A stretch of DNA of 64,000 nucleotides, taken from Gottfriedia endophytica (GTDB lineage: Bacteria > Bacillota > Bacilli > Bacillales > Bacillaceae_G). Every line of letters starts with the position of its first letter. Position 1 is the stretch's first letter. A program made the position numbers and the translations under genes. The stretch is from contig NZ_JAGIYQ010000005.1 in NCBI RefSeq assembly GCF_017814275.1, positions 124,001-188,000 of the forward strand, in the 5' to 3' direction. This document shows positions 33,239 to 41,912 of the stretch, piece after piece. The notes beneath the pieces were generated by a model that saw nothing but the letters and a program-made list of their open reading frames with translations, searched no databases and was not told the DNA's origin.

Positions 33239-33462
33239 CCTTGAAGAGGTGAGACTCCACTTCAAGGCATAGAAGGAGAAACATTTGAGTACACTAGTAT
33301 CCTAGTAATGGCAAACGATAAAACCAATCATCCAATGACCAGTTACAATTTTACCTGTTACCAATAACCAACTATAGCAATAGAGGTCGATGACCAAGCA
33401 TTCGTTTATATTTTTCACTCCTTCTATGAATCCCCCGCCTATAAAGGATGGGGGATTTTTTT
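33239..33462 (+). ncRNA. Structured 3' region closed by an 11-bp helix, then terminator
   Basis: Directly after the stop codon, CCTTGAAG / CTTCAAGG form one hairpin (33239-33267). CATAGAAGGAG (33268-33278) is then exactly complementary to CTCCTTCTATG (33418-33428), enclosing about 140 bases with internal stems such as ACTAG/CTAGT. A strong terminator AATCCCCCGCC...GGATGGGGGATTTTTTT (33429-33462) follows immediately. It could be a structured 3' untranslated region or a small RNA processed from it. No known RNA family was recognised. Confidence 0.5.
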
Positions 33463-33535
33463 ATTTTAATACTTATTCTCTTTATGACATATCGGCATGA
33501 AGACGGTGTTGTTTACAACAATTACACTGAAACAA

Positions 33536-34005
33536 TTAACCTTGAAAATGTCCATCTTTAACTAGCGTATTTTTAAATTCTTCATTTGATAGCTGATATT
33601 CTTTACAAATTCTACTATATCATCACTTAATTCGTTTTCTAGATGCTTTATCTCTTCCCATCCAACATACTCAATAATTGAACAGAAATCTCCACAATGA
33701 CTATGCCAATATTCTTGTTGCTATCCTGTAAACCCTGGAGTTTTATAAATTAATTCAACTAAAAATTCTTCTTTATCAACGTCATCACAAGAATATGCAT
33801 CTTGAAATTCACCATCATATTTTTTTGCTGCTGAACCATCTGCTATACACCAAGGACAAATCCCTTCAACCTCATCTTCTGAAAAAAATGGTCCTTCATA
33901 GACATAATTTTGTTCCTTCTCACAAACAGGACATTTTGTTTCTTCTTCAAATATTACTCCTAATTTAATTGGATCTGGATTGTATTTAAAAGCTGGTAGT
34001 TTCAT
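33536..34005 (-). pseudogene. UPF0167 (CbrC-like) gene with nonsense mutation and frameshift
   Basis: From the ATG at 34005 the frame reads LPAFKYNPDPIKLGVIFE, CPVCEKEQNYVYEGPF, ICPWCIADGSAAKKYDG and TPGFTG, which are the hallmarks of the UPF0167/CbrC family. It then meets TAG (33721) exactly where the family has Trp (GFTGWQQE). Beyond it the same frame continues QQEYWHSHCGDFCSIIEYVG, and a later frameshift leads to SNEEFKNTLVKDG. An N-terminal fragment of 94 residues could still be made. The family is hypothetical, linked by name to colicin E2 tolerance in E. coli. Confidence 0.8.
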
Positions 34006-34307
34006 TATTTTTCCCACCTATTCTATGTAGTTTTGAAAAATAGTTTATTATTGCTTCTTTTTGAACTGTCACCTATGTGTTAGACACAACCAACTTTCAT
34101 TTCTAGGTGGTTCCAAGTATCGTATGAGTTTAATAAGTGAAAACATTAATTAAATCAGCATCATTTCAAAAATAACGACTTTTCCAGCGTTTCTATTTTG
34201 CCTACATGGTAGAGCATTTGAATAAAAATAATCTAATTTGGATAACGTAAAATAAGACTACTTTCATCAGGACCAAATTAATGATGGAACAAAAAGGAGC
34301 GAACTTG

Positions 34308-34535
34308 ATGGATTTTATATCGATAGAAGAAATTTTGACAGGACAACCGCCAATCTATCGAAAGATAAAGTACCAAGGAAATATTTTCAAAATGATTAAT
34401 ACAACCCACAACATCATACATGGTGACATTAAGGACCTTACTTGTTATACATACCGAAACGAAGCAAAGAACAAGAATCTCTTAATTTTTTGCCAAAAAG
34501 GAAAAATAGTCTTCGTTGAAACAAATTTGGAATAG
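34308..34535 (+). CDS. Orphan 75-aa protein family, copy 2
   Basis: The 75-residue protein is a paralogue of the one at 19712: FISIEEILTGQPPIYRKIKY, then DLTCYTYRNE, then FCQKGKIVFVETN. AAAGGAGC at 34292-34299 fixes the ATG at 34308. The upstream sequence (AACAAAAAGGAG) is shared too, showing duplication of the gene with its leader. The protein is soluble and without known domain. It is monocistronic. Confidence 0.65.
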   Translation: MDFISIEEILTGQPPIYRKIKYQGNIFKMINTTHNIIHGDIKDLTCYTYRNEAKNKNLLIFCQKGKIVFVETNLE

Positions 34536-34809
34536 ACATAAATTAGAATATGTGCCCTAAGCTTAGTCTTTTACGACTTTTTATGCTTCCACTATAAGAA
34601 CCTTCCATGCCTTTATTTAAATGTATTTTGGATTCATTAGCATGTTCATTCTTTCATAAACCTCGTTTGATATTAATTGTCCCTTTGTTAACGATAGCAT
34701 GAGAAAATCAATAAAAAATTCATTATCTTTTACATCAGATTAATCCACACTTAAAAAACTGTTTATATAATTAAATTGCATTGAGGCATTACTCATACTA
34801 GGAGGAACT

Positions 34810-34956
34810 ATGTTGCTTATAAATCTTTTAACCGAATTCAAAAACTGGTGGTTTGGTGAGTTTAAAGTAGAATTTGAAGAAATTGAACGCCTTGAATCCA
34901 AACATACTAGAGTTCGTTTTGATTTTGACGTTCATGAACTAATCCGTATCCATTAG
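34810..34956 (+). CDS. Small 48-aa acidic protein
   Basis: GGAGG at 34801-34805 precedes ATG-TTG; either codon could start, the TTG having the better spacing. The product reads LLINLLTEFKNWWFGEFKVE, then FEEIERLESKHTRVRFDFDVHELIRIH. It is amphipathic, with WW and alternating acidic and hydrophobic residues. A strong terminator follows 7 bases after the stop, supporting a real transcription unit. The function is unknown. Confidence 0.6.
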   Translation: MLLINLLTEFKNWWFGEFKVEFEEIERLESKHTRVRFDFDVHELIRIH

Positions 34957-34963
34957 CAACAGC

Positions 34964-34992
34964 AGCCTTCCTAATTACAGGAGGCTTTTTAC
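34964..34992 (+). terminator. Terminator of the 48-aa gene
   Basis: AGCCTTCCT and AGGAGGCT pair around a 6-base loop, followed by TTTTT. Confidence 0.8.
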
Positions 34993-35046
34993 TTTAAAGC
35001 TTGTCATTTGTTACTATTTGTACCAAAAAAGACATAACCATAAAAA

Positions 35047-35075
35047 TTGATAAAATAATTTATTTATGCTATAAT
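35047..35075 (+). promoter_or_regulatory. Strong sigma-A-type promoter of the methyltransferase gene
   Basis: TTGATA (35047-35052) and TATAAT (35070-35075) are exactly 17 bases apart. Transcription should start near 35082, only about 20 bases before the hairpin at 35103. Confidence 0.7.
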
Positions 35076-35102
35076 TTACATTTATATACTTCGATTATAT
35101 AA

Positions 35103-35137
35103 TAGGATTCTCCTGGCCAGGGGAATCCTATTTTTTT
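35103..35137 (+). terminator. Terminator-like attenuator in the methyltransferase leader
   Basis: TAGGATTCTCCTGG pairs with CCAGGGGAATCCTA and is followed by seven T residues. It lies between the promoter at 35047 and the start codon at 35164, so most transcripts would stop unless the hairpin is prevented. There is no gene to its left for which it could serve as a normal terminator. Confidence 0.7.
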
Positions 35138-35163
35138 GTTCTAAAATGAAGGAGTGTGTTTGA

Positions 35164-36078
35164 ATGAAAAAAGATGAGTTCAGTTTAACTTCATTAGTAT
35201 CAGCTTTTGGCAGAGCATATCATAGCCAATTCGATACACCTAAAATCTTTAATGACTATTTAGCCAAGGATTTAATTTCACAAAAAGAATTAAATGACAT
35301 CAAAGAGAATATTGTTCAAGGTATCCATTTCTTCAACAAAGACATAGCGCAAAAATTTAAGGAAGATACAGATGAAATATTAAAGTGGATTACACAGATT
35401 CAACTTTCTCCAACACCCTTGGCTCGTGCTGCGTTTTGCGAACAAGTATTACTTCATGAAGTTATGCTAGGATTAAAACAATATGTCATACTCGGAGCTG
35501 GGTTAGATACTTTTTGTTTCCGACATCCAGAATTAAACAACTCCCTAGAAATATTTGAAATTGATTACCCTGCTACACAAGAATTTAAGAAGAAAATGCT
35601 GGAAATAGCTGATTTTAAGATCCCTAGTAATCTTCATTTTGTTTCTATGGACTTCGCTAAAAAGTTTTCCTATCAAAATCTACTAGATGAAAGGTTTGAT
35701 AACAAAAAAACTTTTTTTAGTCTTCTAGGTGTTTCTTATTATCTAACAAAAGAGGAAATTTCAAGCTTGATTGATCATTTGTTTGCAATAGTACCTCCTG
35801 GAAGTTCCATCGTTTTTGACTATGCCGACGAAAACCTATTTAAAGAAAAAGGGGTCTCTAATAGAGTTGAAAACATGGTAAAAATGGCTTCAGCTAGCGG
35901 AGAACCAATGAAATCATGTTTTTCTTATGTTGAAATTGAGAAAATGTTAGAAAAATTAGGTTTACTAATTTATGAACATTTAACACCGGCTAATATTAAT
36001 GAACTTTATTTTAAAAATAGAAATGATTACCTATCAGCTTTTGAAACCATTCATTATGTTCATGCTGTAAAAAATTAA
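35164..36078 (+). CDS. Class I SAM-dependent methyltransferase (LCM/TIGR00027-like)
   Basis: The 304-residue protein resembles the leucine carboxyl methyltransferase/PPM1-like family: LARAAFCEQVLLHEVMLGLKQYVILGAGLDTFCFRHPE (SAM site, about residues 81-120), then EIDYPATQEFKKKML, FVSMDF, and SLLGVSYYLTKEEISSLI. Members methylate carboxyl groups of small metabolites or proteins; the target here is unknown. GAAGGAG precedes the ATG. The gene lies behind a promoter and a terminator-like hairpin in a 60-base leader, so it is probably conditionally expressed. Confidence 0.85.
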   Translation: MKKDEFSLTSLVSAFGRAYHSQFDTPKIFNDYLAKDLISQKELNDIKENIVQGIHFFNKDIAQKFKEDTDEILKWITQIQLSPTPLARAAFCEQVLLHEVMLGLKQYVILGAGLDTFCFRHPELNNSLEIFEIDYPATQEFKKKMLEIADFKIPSNLHFVSMDFAKKFSYQNLLDERFDNKKTFFSLLGVSYYLTKEEISSLIDHLFAIVPPGSSIVFDYADENLFKEKGVSNRVENMVKMASASGEPMKSCFSYVEIEKMLEKLGLLIYEHLTPANINELYFKNRNDYLSAFETIHYVHAVKN

Positions 36079-36109
36079 AACACATTATAAATAAAACGAA
36101 ATAAAGCAA

Positions 36110-36150
36110 AATGACCGAACAATCTCTTGCTAGAGTTTGATCGGTCATTA
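36110..36150. terminator. Bidirectional terminator between convergent genes
   Basis: ATGACCGA and TCGGTCAT enclose an inner CTCTTGCTAGAG stem, with A/T flanks on both sides. It serves the methyltransferase and the leftward acetyltransferase. Confidence 0.75.
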
Positions 36151-36165
36151 TTTATTAAAGCCAAA

Positions 36166-36702
36166 TCACTTAACTAATTTGTACATAAGGATATCATCCA
36201 TATATTCATTATCATTAAATTTAAATTCATTAATTTTACGACCTTCTTCTAAAAAACCCATCTTCTTATATAACGATATTGCCCTATGATTAGTTGAGAA
36301 AACTCCTAAACTAACTTTTTCAATGTAAGGATTCTCCTCTGCCCAGCCTAACAATGCTTCCAAAAGCATTGTTCCAATTCCCAAACCTCTGTAATTTTTA
36401 CGAATCAACATTGTTATAGAACCAGTATGTAATAATCTCTTTTTATTATTTGAGCGAAAAACAATCCACCCAACAACTACACCATTCATTTCGGCAACAA
36501 TTAAAGTTTCTCTTTCATTTTCTAGATTACTTTGTACCCAGTCTCTTTGCTTTTGTATTGGTGTTTGTTCTAACTCGTCGGACTCTGCAATGAAATATTC
36601 CCCTTCAGATATAACATCATTCTCTATATCTAAAATTGCTTCTGCGTCTTCAACCGTTCCAGTCCGAATTTTATATGTAACATTATTTTTGGATTCTAAC
36701 AT
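36166..36702 (-). CDS. GNAT-family N-acetyltransferase
   Basis: The 178-residue protein has the GNAT core: VGWIVFRSNNKKRLLHTGSITMLIRKNYRGLGIGTMLLEALLGWA with the acetyl-CoA loop RGLGIG (about residues 105-110), followed by VFSTNHRAISLYKKMGF and a C-terminal DDILMYKLV. This layout is close to RimI/PhnO- and YhbS-like acetyltransferases. The substrate is unknown. A GGGAGGTGG site precedes the ATG at 36702. Confidence 0.88.
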   Translation of the reverse strand: MLESKNNVTYKIRTGTVEDAEAILDIENDVISEGEYFIAESDELEQTPIQKQRDWVQSNLENERETLIVAEMNGVVVGWIVFRSNNKKRLLHTGSITMLIRKNYRGLGIGTMLLEALLGWAEENPYIEKVSLGVFSTNHRAISLYKKMGFLEEGRKINEFKFNDNEYMDDILMYKLVK

Positions 36703-36948
36703 TTAAATCCACCTCCCGAATGTTACTTTTTATTAAAATTCTATCTCTTCAAAAATTCCCCTTCTCAAACCACACATAAACCCACCTATTTCTAGGAAGA
36801 CAAATATAATCTTAATTTTGAATAAAGATGTACTCATAAAAGGTAAGTTGTTTATCGTACTAAACAAAGGTGGAATAAATTATGTAAATAATTTGGTATT
36901 TTCTGTAGAATATACACTATAGTCATCATTTAAGATAGGAGATTCTTT

Positions 36949-37134
36949 ATGGATAAAAGGCAGCTGCATTTATTTGCAGGTATCATGTTTTACATAAGTT
37001 CATTATGTTTTTTATTAAGTGGAATGTTTGGACATAGGTTTCCCGGTTCCGGATTGTTTTTAGGATTTTTTTCACTCGGAACACTCAACATAATCCTTTA
37101 TAAAAAGAATAAAGATTCATTCGATAAAAATTAA
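36949..37134 (+). CDS. Small two-helix membrane protein
   Basis: The 61-residue protein (MDKRQLHLFAGIMFYISSLC...) has two hydrophobic helices at residues 6-25 and 30-50 and a lysine-rich end (KKNKDSFDKN). GGAGA precedes the ATG. It is likely an integral membrane peptide of unknown role. Confidence 0.6.
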   Translation: MDKRQLHLFAGIMFYISSLCFLLSGMFGHRFPGSGLFLGFFSLGTLNIILYKKNKDSFDKN

Positions 37135-37220
37135 ATTTACTCATCTTTTTAAAGACCTAGTTCAATATAATGCAACTTTTGGGTGGTTTTCTTCGAACAT
37201 TTATAATGCCAACGAACAAA

Positions 37221-37268
37221 AAAAGAGCCTGTATTCAATTACAAATTATTGTCGATATAGGCTTTTAA
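37221..37268. terminator. Hairpin between small genes
   Basis: AGCCTGTAT and ATATAGGCT pair around a 20-base loop, with A residues on the left and TTTTA on the right. Confidence 0.6.
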
Positions 37269-37274
37269 TGATAT

Positions 37275-37487
37275 TTAAATAGTCTTATCATTATTCATTT
37301 TCTCTTCATACTTTATATTGTGCTTAGTATCATCTATCAGGATATCTTGCTTAATTTCAATCTTACTCCCAATCGTAATTTCATCATATGGTGTATATCT
37401 ATTGGGTGGTACTGATTTCTTATTAATCAAACGATAACAAATTAGCCCAATAATTAATAAAACTAGGAAAGTATAAATATATGCCAT
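37275..37487 (-). CDS. DUF3951-like small membrane protein
   Basis: The 70-residue protein has one N-terminal transmembrane helix (YIYTFLVLLIIGLICYRLI) followed by KKSVPPNRYTPYDEITIG, a motif I associate with the DUF3951 family of Bacillus. The rest is charged and cytoplasmic. The function is unknown. It is in a run of small leftward genes. Confidence 0.6.
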   Translation of the reverse strand: MAYIYTFLVLLIIGLICYRLINKKSVPPNRYTPYDEITIGSKIEIKQDILIDDTKHNIKYEEKMNNDKTI

Positions 37488-37526
37488 TTCTTATATCACT
37501 TCTTAAAAAGAAAATATAAGTAACTT

Positions 37527-37682
37527 CTATTTTTCTCTTACACTTTTTTTGAGCTCTGACATATGCGCATTCAAAAGATTACGTAACTCACGCACTTCCT
37601 TTTTTGTTGTAATCACTATATAAAAAAGCCATATCCAAACTAAGAGAATAATAATTGTATAAACAAAAGATTCACCAAACAT
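37527..37682 (-). CDS. Small membrane protein with basic tail
   Basis: The 51-residue protein starts at 37682 (MFGESFVYTIIILLVWIWL) behind AAGGGAGG. One transmembrane helix is followed by a basic amphipathic helix (KKEVRELRNLLNAHMSEL). Longer in-frame starts lack a ribosome site. It could be a leader, a regulator of a membrane protein, or a small sporulation protein; none is shown. Confidence 0.55.
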   Translation of the reverse strand: MFGESFVYTIIILLVWIWLFYIVITTKKEVRELRNLLNAHMSELKKSVREK

Positions 37683-37846
37683 CCTAATCCCTCCCTTTAT
37701 ATATAATTCTTCTATGATATTTCTATTACCTTCATAAACTAAAGTGCCAAATTTGAGCTGATCAACATTCAGCTTATAATCCTTGTTCAACGAATACTTG
37801 CGTAACCTATACTTTATTTCATCACTTATCTATAATAGAAAATTCC

Positions 37847-38035
37847 CTATTTATTCATAAACTTTTCTATACAAGATTTACAAATACAAACCTTTCCCAT
37901 CTTATCCTCAGGAACTAGCTCTAATAAATGTCTTGAAACTTTTACTGTTTCACACCAGCATCCCCCCTGACCATGTTGACAATTATTATCCTGACCACAA
38001 TTTGGACAAATTCTCTGTAATCCTTCTACGCTCAT
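37847..38035 (-). CDS. Cysteine-rich CWC-family protein
   Basis: The 62-residue protein has eight cysteines in the pattern CPNCGQDNNCQHGQGGCWC, then KVCICKSC, typical of the Cys_rich_CWC family (PF14375-like), which probably binds zinc. A GAAGTG site precedes the ATG at 38035; a GTG three codons earlier is possible. It is a small soluble protein of unknown role. Confidence 0.75.
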   Translation of the reverse strand: MSVEGLQRICPNCGQDNNCQHGQGGCWCETVKVSRHLLELVPEDKMGKVCICKSCIEKFMNK

Positions 38036-38195
38036 ATATTTCACTTCTTTCCTTTAATGAGTATTTCCTTATATCCTTCTGTTCTACTTGCTCGAATCCT
38101 ATGTTACTTCCTTTATAAAAGCTTTGTAACTTATGATAAGTTTCACAGAAGCGTACTCACATAAGACGACTTTCTAAACATCATCATTTGTTATT

Positions 38196-38873
38196 TCAGC
38201 TCATATGAATGTCTGTTCCATACTGAACTAATTGTAGTTTCCTTGCCACAGATTGGGATGCGAAATTGTCCATAGAAGTGCTATATAGAGCAATTCGTCC
38301 TTGTTTTTGCACCTCTGCCGCCCAGGCATTTGCAACTTCTATACCATACGCTCTTCCACGGTATTCTTCATGTGTAAATACACTTGCTTCATCTGCTTTT
38401 GAGGTCTGCCTTGCACTACAACAAATTGAAACAGGTATGTTATCTTCAACTATTACATAACAAGGTTGCTTATACTCAAAATCCTCATATGTATATGGGA
38501 AATGAGACTTTAAAATTTCTTTATTTTTATGAGTTACTTTAATTGCTTTTGTATAAGTCCTGTCCCTAACGTCAGGAAACACATACGCTGGTCCAATCCA
38601 TAAATTATTTACTAGTCGGTCTAAACTTAAAACCTTTATTACTTCACCAAGATGAGCACTAGGATTTGTCCATATAACCTTTTCTAACTTTTCTACAATG
38701 CTCCCATCTAGCGAATTTGAAAACCTTACTATACTACCCACTCTAGTGACACCCATGAAAATTCTTGGTGCCACATCGTAAGGTGATTCATTCACGACTG
38801 TCATTCTTTTTTCAGTATCGTGTCTAAATAACACATTAATATGAAGTTCCATCAATTCTATATGTGATAACAT
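38196..38873 (-). CDS. GNAT-family acetyltransferase (FR47-like)
   Basis: The 225-residue protein has a divergent N-terminal half and a C-terminal GNAT domain: KADEASVFTHEEYRGRAYGIEVANAWAAEVQKQGRI, with the acetyl-CoA loop RGRAYG (about residue 172), then FASQSVARKLQLV. It may acetylate a small molecule; the target is unknown. GGAGGTATACGA precedes the ATG at 38873. Confidence 0.8.
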   Translation of the reverse strand: MLSHIELMELHINVLFRHDTEKRMTVVNESPYDVAPRIFMGVTRVGSIVRFSNSLDGSIVEKLEKVIWTNPSAHLGEVIKVLSLDRLVNNLWIGPAYVFPDVRDRTYTKAIKVTHKNKEILKSHFPYTYEDFEYKQPCYVIVEDNIPVSICCSARQTSKADEASVFTHEEYRGRAYGIEVANAWAAEVQKQGRIALYSTSMDNFASQSVARKLQLVQYGTDIHMS

Positions 38874-38960
38874 TCGTATACCTCCGAAATAACTTCTTCA
38901 CTCCAATATCCAAGATACTTCTGGTATTTCCCTGCTTAATAAACCGCTGTTTCCTTCAAA

Positions 38961-38990
38961 TAAAAAAACGAGTTGCTGCGTGACAACTCG
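38961..38990 (-). terminator. Terminator of the pentapeptide-repeat gene
   Basis: ACGAGTTG and CAACTCGT form a perfect 8-bp stem with an 8-base loop, with a seven-A run on the left. Confidence 0.7.
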
Positions 38991-39088
38991 TGATCTTCCT
39001 CATTTTCCGTTCAATTAACAAAATAGAGAATGATTGCTCACCCTCTAAATAATCTTCATTTTAACCCATAAGTTAGTTCAATTTGGCT

Positions 39089-39736
39089 TTATTGTTTAAC
39101 CTTTAACCCGATCAACGTTGCAAAGCCAATTGCTTGTTCAGATGAAACTTCACAGCCATTTAAACTTTCCAAAGTCACATTAAGTCTATCAAATGTACAT
39201 GTGCTAATATCGATTCCTTTTAGTAAAGTATGAGTAAAATCAACATCATTAATATCACTTTGATAAAATTTCACTTTACTAAGTTTACAATCGAAATAGT
39301 TAGCACTCTGTAACGATGAACTATCGAATATCACTTGTTTTAATCGAGCGTCTGAAAAACTACTTAAATTTGCAATACAATTTTCAAAAGAAACATTCCC
39401 CAGACTACCTTCTGAAAAATCTACGCCCAATAATTTACAGTCTTTAAAAGTGGCTCTATGTATCATACCTTCACTTAATCTGGCATTGGACAGGTCACAG
39501 TTTTCAAAAATCACATCAGTCATATCAATCTTCTTAAAAGAAACATTTATAAATGATACATTTTTAAAAATAACTTTTGAGAAAACTGCCTTATTAATAT
39601 CTTCGTCATCAATTATTGCGTTTGTAATCATACAATTTGATAAATATGGTTCTTCTTCATAAAAAATATCTTGAAAATTTGCTCTTTCTAGATTTGACGG
39701 GATTTTTGGAAGTTCAATTTTGAATCCTTTTATCAT
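39089..39736 (-). CDS. Pentapeptide-repeat protein
   Basis: The 215-residue protein consists of A(D/N)LXX-type five-residue repeats: VSFINVSFKKIDMTDVIFENCDLSNARL, ATFKDCKLLGVDFSEGSLGNVSFENC and so on. These build a right-handed quadrilateral beta helix. Some members (Qnr) protect DNA gyrase, but most have no known function, and the sequence does not show which. AAGGTG precedes the ATG. A terminator lies 100 bases downstream. Confidence 0.85.
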   Translation of the reverse strand: MIKGFKIELPKIPSNLERANFQDIFYEEEPYLSNCMITNAIIDDEDINKAVFSKVIFKNVSFINVSFKKIDMTDVIFENCDLSNARLSEGMIHRATFKDCKLLGVDFSEGSLGNVSFENCIANLSSFSDARLKQVIFDSSSLQSANYFDCKLSKVKFYQSDINDVDFTHTLLKGIDISTCTFDRLNVTLESLNGCEVSSEQAIGFATLIGLKVKQ

Positions 39737-40033
39737 ATATACACCTTCTATTGAGTTACTTAATTAATAAAAATATTACATAAAATTACTCTACATAAAA
39801 AAACTTAAATTTATAAGTCTTTAATTATTCACGTAATTATGTCCAAATCAAATGTATCAAACCAAAGAATTTATACCACATCATATAATTGATAAAAATC
39901 CTTTTTACGGTCAAGTAAATCATTCATAAATCTTCAACTAACACATTCTTTAGTTGAACAATTCCTAATCCACTATTACATATATGGTTAGTCTTTGGCA
40001 ATTGTGGATTTTCAACGATAATGGATTCCAAAT

Positions 40034-40084
40034 AAAAAAGCCTAGCTTCTTATGGCAAAACAAGAAATTAGGCTTTATTTTTTA
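40034..40084. terminator. Bidirectional terminator in the 39.7-40.2 kb gap
   Basis: AAAAAGCCTAGCTTCTT pairs with AAGAAATTAGGCTTTATTTTTT. It serves the leftward FMN reductase gene; the remaining stretch 39737-40178 shows no gene. Confidence 0.75.
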
Positions 40085-40178
40085 ATTTTAATATCCTTAT
40101 CATACATAAAACTCTTCGAACAGTACCTATTTCATTCAAAAAGAGGAACAAAAAGGCCTTGTGAACAATTATATTAAG

Positions 40179-40724
40179 TTAACTATTTATCTCATCCACT
40201 ATACTATTAATTAGTGCAACAAGAGATTGCTTTGTGTTCTCATCGGATACTTTAGCATCATTAGTAAATTTGGTTCCGACAGTTGGGACTAGTAACGAAC
40301 CATTTTTAACAATAGTAACATCCAACATACCGAGCGTAAGCAGTAAAGATTCATGCGCTTTGTCTCCACCAGCAATCGATGGTGAAGCCGTTATAACAGC
40401 CACTGGTTTTTTATAAAGTTCAGCAGATGAGACAAGCCAATCTAACGCATTTTTTAAGACTCCTGGTACACCTTTTGCATACTCTGGTGTACAGATAATA
40501 AGCGCATGCGATTCATCTAACGTCTTTCGAAAATCCTCAACAACAGCTGGCGGCTTCATTCGATCTATATCTGGGTTGAAATGAGGAAGATCTTGTATTC
40601 CATTATAAATAATATAATCAATACCCTCGGGAATAAAAGCTGATAAAGCTTTTAATATATTTGTGTTGGATGAACCTTCTCGGATGCTTCCTGAAATAGC
40701 TACTATCTTCTTTTGTTTGGTCAT
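40179..40724 (-). CDS. NADPH-dependent FMN reductase
   Basis: The 181-residue flavodoxin-fold protein has the FMN phosphate loop SGSIREGSSNTN (about residues 9-20), then CTPEYAKGVPGVLKNALDWL (about 78-97), typical of the YhdA/ChrR/azoreductase-like NADPH:FMN reductases. It reduces quinones, azo dyes or metals in vitro; its natural substrate is unknown. GAGGTGAT precedes the ATG at 40724, chosen over a longer frame. Confidence 0.9.
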   Translation of the reverse strand: MTKQKKIVAISGSIREGSSNTNILKALSAFIPEGIDYIIYNGIQDLPHFNPDIDRMKPPAVVEDFRKTLDESHALIICTPEYAKGVPGVLKNALDWLVSSAELYKKPVAVITASPSIAGGDKAHESLLLTLGMLDVTIVKNGSLLVPTVGTKFTNDAKVSDENTKQSLVALINSIVDEINS

Positions 40725-40849
40725 ATTATCACCTCTACAAATAGGATACTTCATCGACTACAGAAGAATCAAAAATATTGAACTATTAAAAAAAATCCAA
40801 TGATTTTCCCTCAAGTTAAGTTAAGTAATCTATGTACCTCACAAAATAT

Positions 40850-41737
40850 CTACCCCTGATACTTCTTATAATTTAGTTTTAATAGACTTTTAAAGTCTAG
40901 TTCAGCAATAAGTACACTTAATAATAAGAGTAAAGCCCCTAAATAACCTCTAGAGGTAAGAGTTTCACCAGTGAAAAAGAAAGCAAAAACAGATGAAAAA
41001 ACAGGTTCTAATGAAAAAATAAGACCTGTGTGGGTTGAGCTTGTATGTTGCTGGGCAATGATTTGAACAATGAAAGTGATTCCCGTACAAAATATACTTA
41101 ACACAAGGACTGCAATCCATGATTCATAATTGTTAGGAAGCTTTGGTTTTTCCATAAAAATAGAGAAAATAATACTAAACAATCCAACAAAGCCAAGTTG
41201 TAAAACTCCAAGGGAAATGGGATTAACATGCTTAGCCACTGCTCCTGTAACCATTACATGAACGGCATAGAATAAAGCGCTAAGAATACAAAATAGATCG
41301 CCAAAACCTATCTTTAATTGGTTATGTAAGGTTAATAGACCTATTCCCACCATCGATAAAACAATTCCGAAAACAACTTTCTTTTCAGGCTTCTGTTTTA
41401 AAAATATCGATGATAATACTGGAATAAATATGACCGTCAGACTAAATAAGAACCCCGCATTAGAGACGGATGTATACTTAGTTCCGAAAGTCGCAAACAC
41501 ATAAACAATAAACAAAATAAATGCTAATATAAAAGCATATTTTACTGTTTTAAAATCTGTCTTAATTAAGTTCTTGTAAAATACAATCCCCGATAAAAGA
41601 AATGCAATACTGAAACGTAATGTGATTAAATTATATTCTTGCAGATAGACGAGACCAATTTTGGTAAGTAAAATCGATCCACCCCAAAAAAATGTAATCA
41701 TTAGTAGCATTAAATCAGCTCTAAGTTGTGATTTCAT
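40850..41737 (-). CDS. EamA/DMT-family transporter
   Basis: The 295-residue membrane protein has ten predicted helices in two EamA repeats: LMLLMITFFWGGSILLTKIG... and AVLVLSIFCTGITFIVQIIAQ...LEPVFSSVFAFFFTGE. The family exports amino acids and other metabolites. The start at 41737 follows AGGGGAAAACAG; upstream frame lacks a site. Its position does not reveal the substrate. Confidence 0.9.
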   Translation of the reverse strand: MKSQLRADLMLLMITFFWGGSILLTKIGLVYLQEYNLITLRFSIAFLLSGIVFYKNLIKTDFKTVKYAFILAFILFIVYVFATFGTKYTSVSNAGFLFSLTVIFIPVLSSIFLKQKPEKKVVFGIVLSMVGIGLLTLHNQLKIGFGDLFCILSALFYAVHVMVTGAVAKHVNPISLGVLQLGFVGLFSIIFSIFMEKPKLPNNYESWIAVLVLSIFCTGITFIVQIIAQQHTSSTHTGLIFSLEPVFSSVFAFFFTGETLTSRGYLGALLLLLSVLIAELDFKSLLKLNYKKYQG

Positions 41738-41863
41738 CTGTTTTCCCCTCGTTATATATCTTGAGCTAAATGTCTGATTTGGTTCAAACCGATTTCTCAA
41801 AATTGAATTATTTTAGATATATTCTATATTATTTTTCAATTAACCTGCAACCTTACTTCAATA

Positions 41864-41892
41864 AGAAAAACAGCATCTGTTGATGAGATGCA
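41864..41892 (-). terminator. Terminator of the RimJ/RimL-like acetyltransferase gene
   Basis: GCATCT and AGATGC pair around a short loop; the AAAAA on the left gives a T run for leftward transcription. Confidence 0.65.
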
Positions 41893-41912
41893 TGCGATAG
41901 TTTTATATAATT

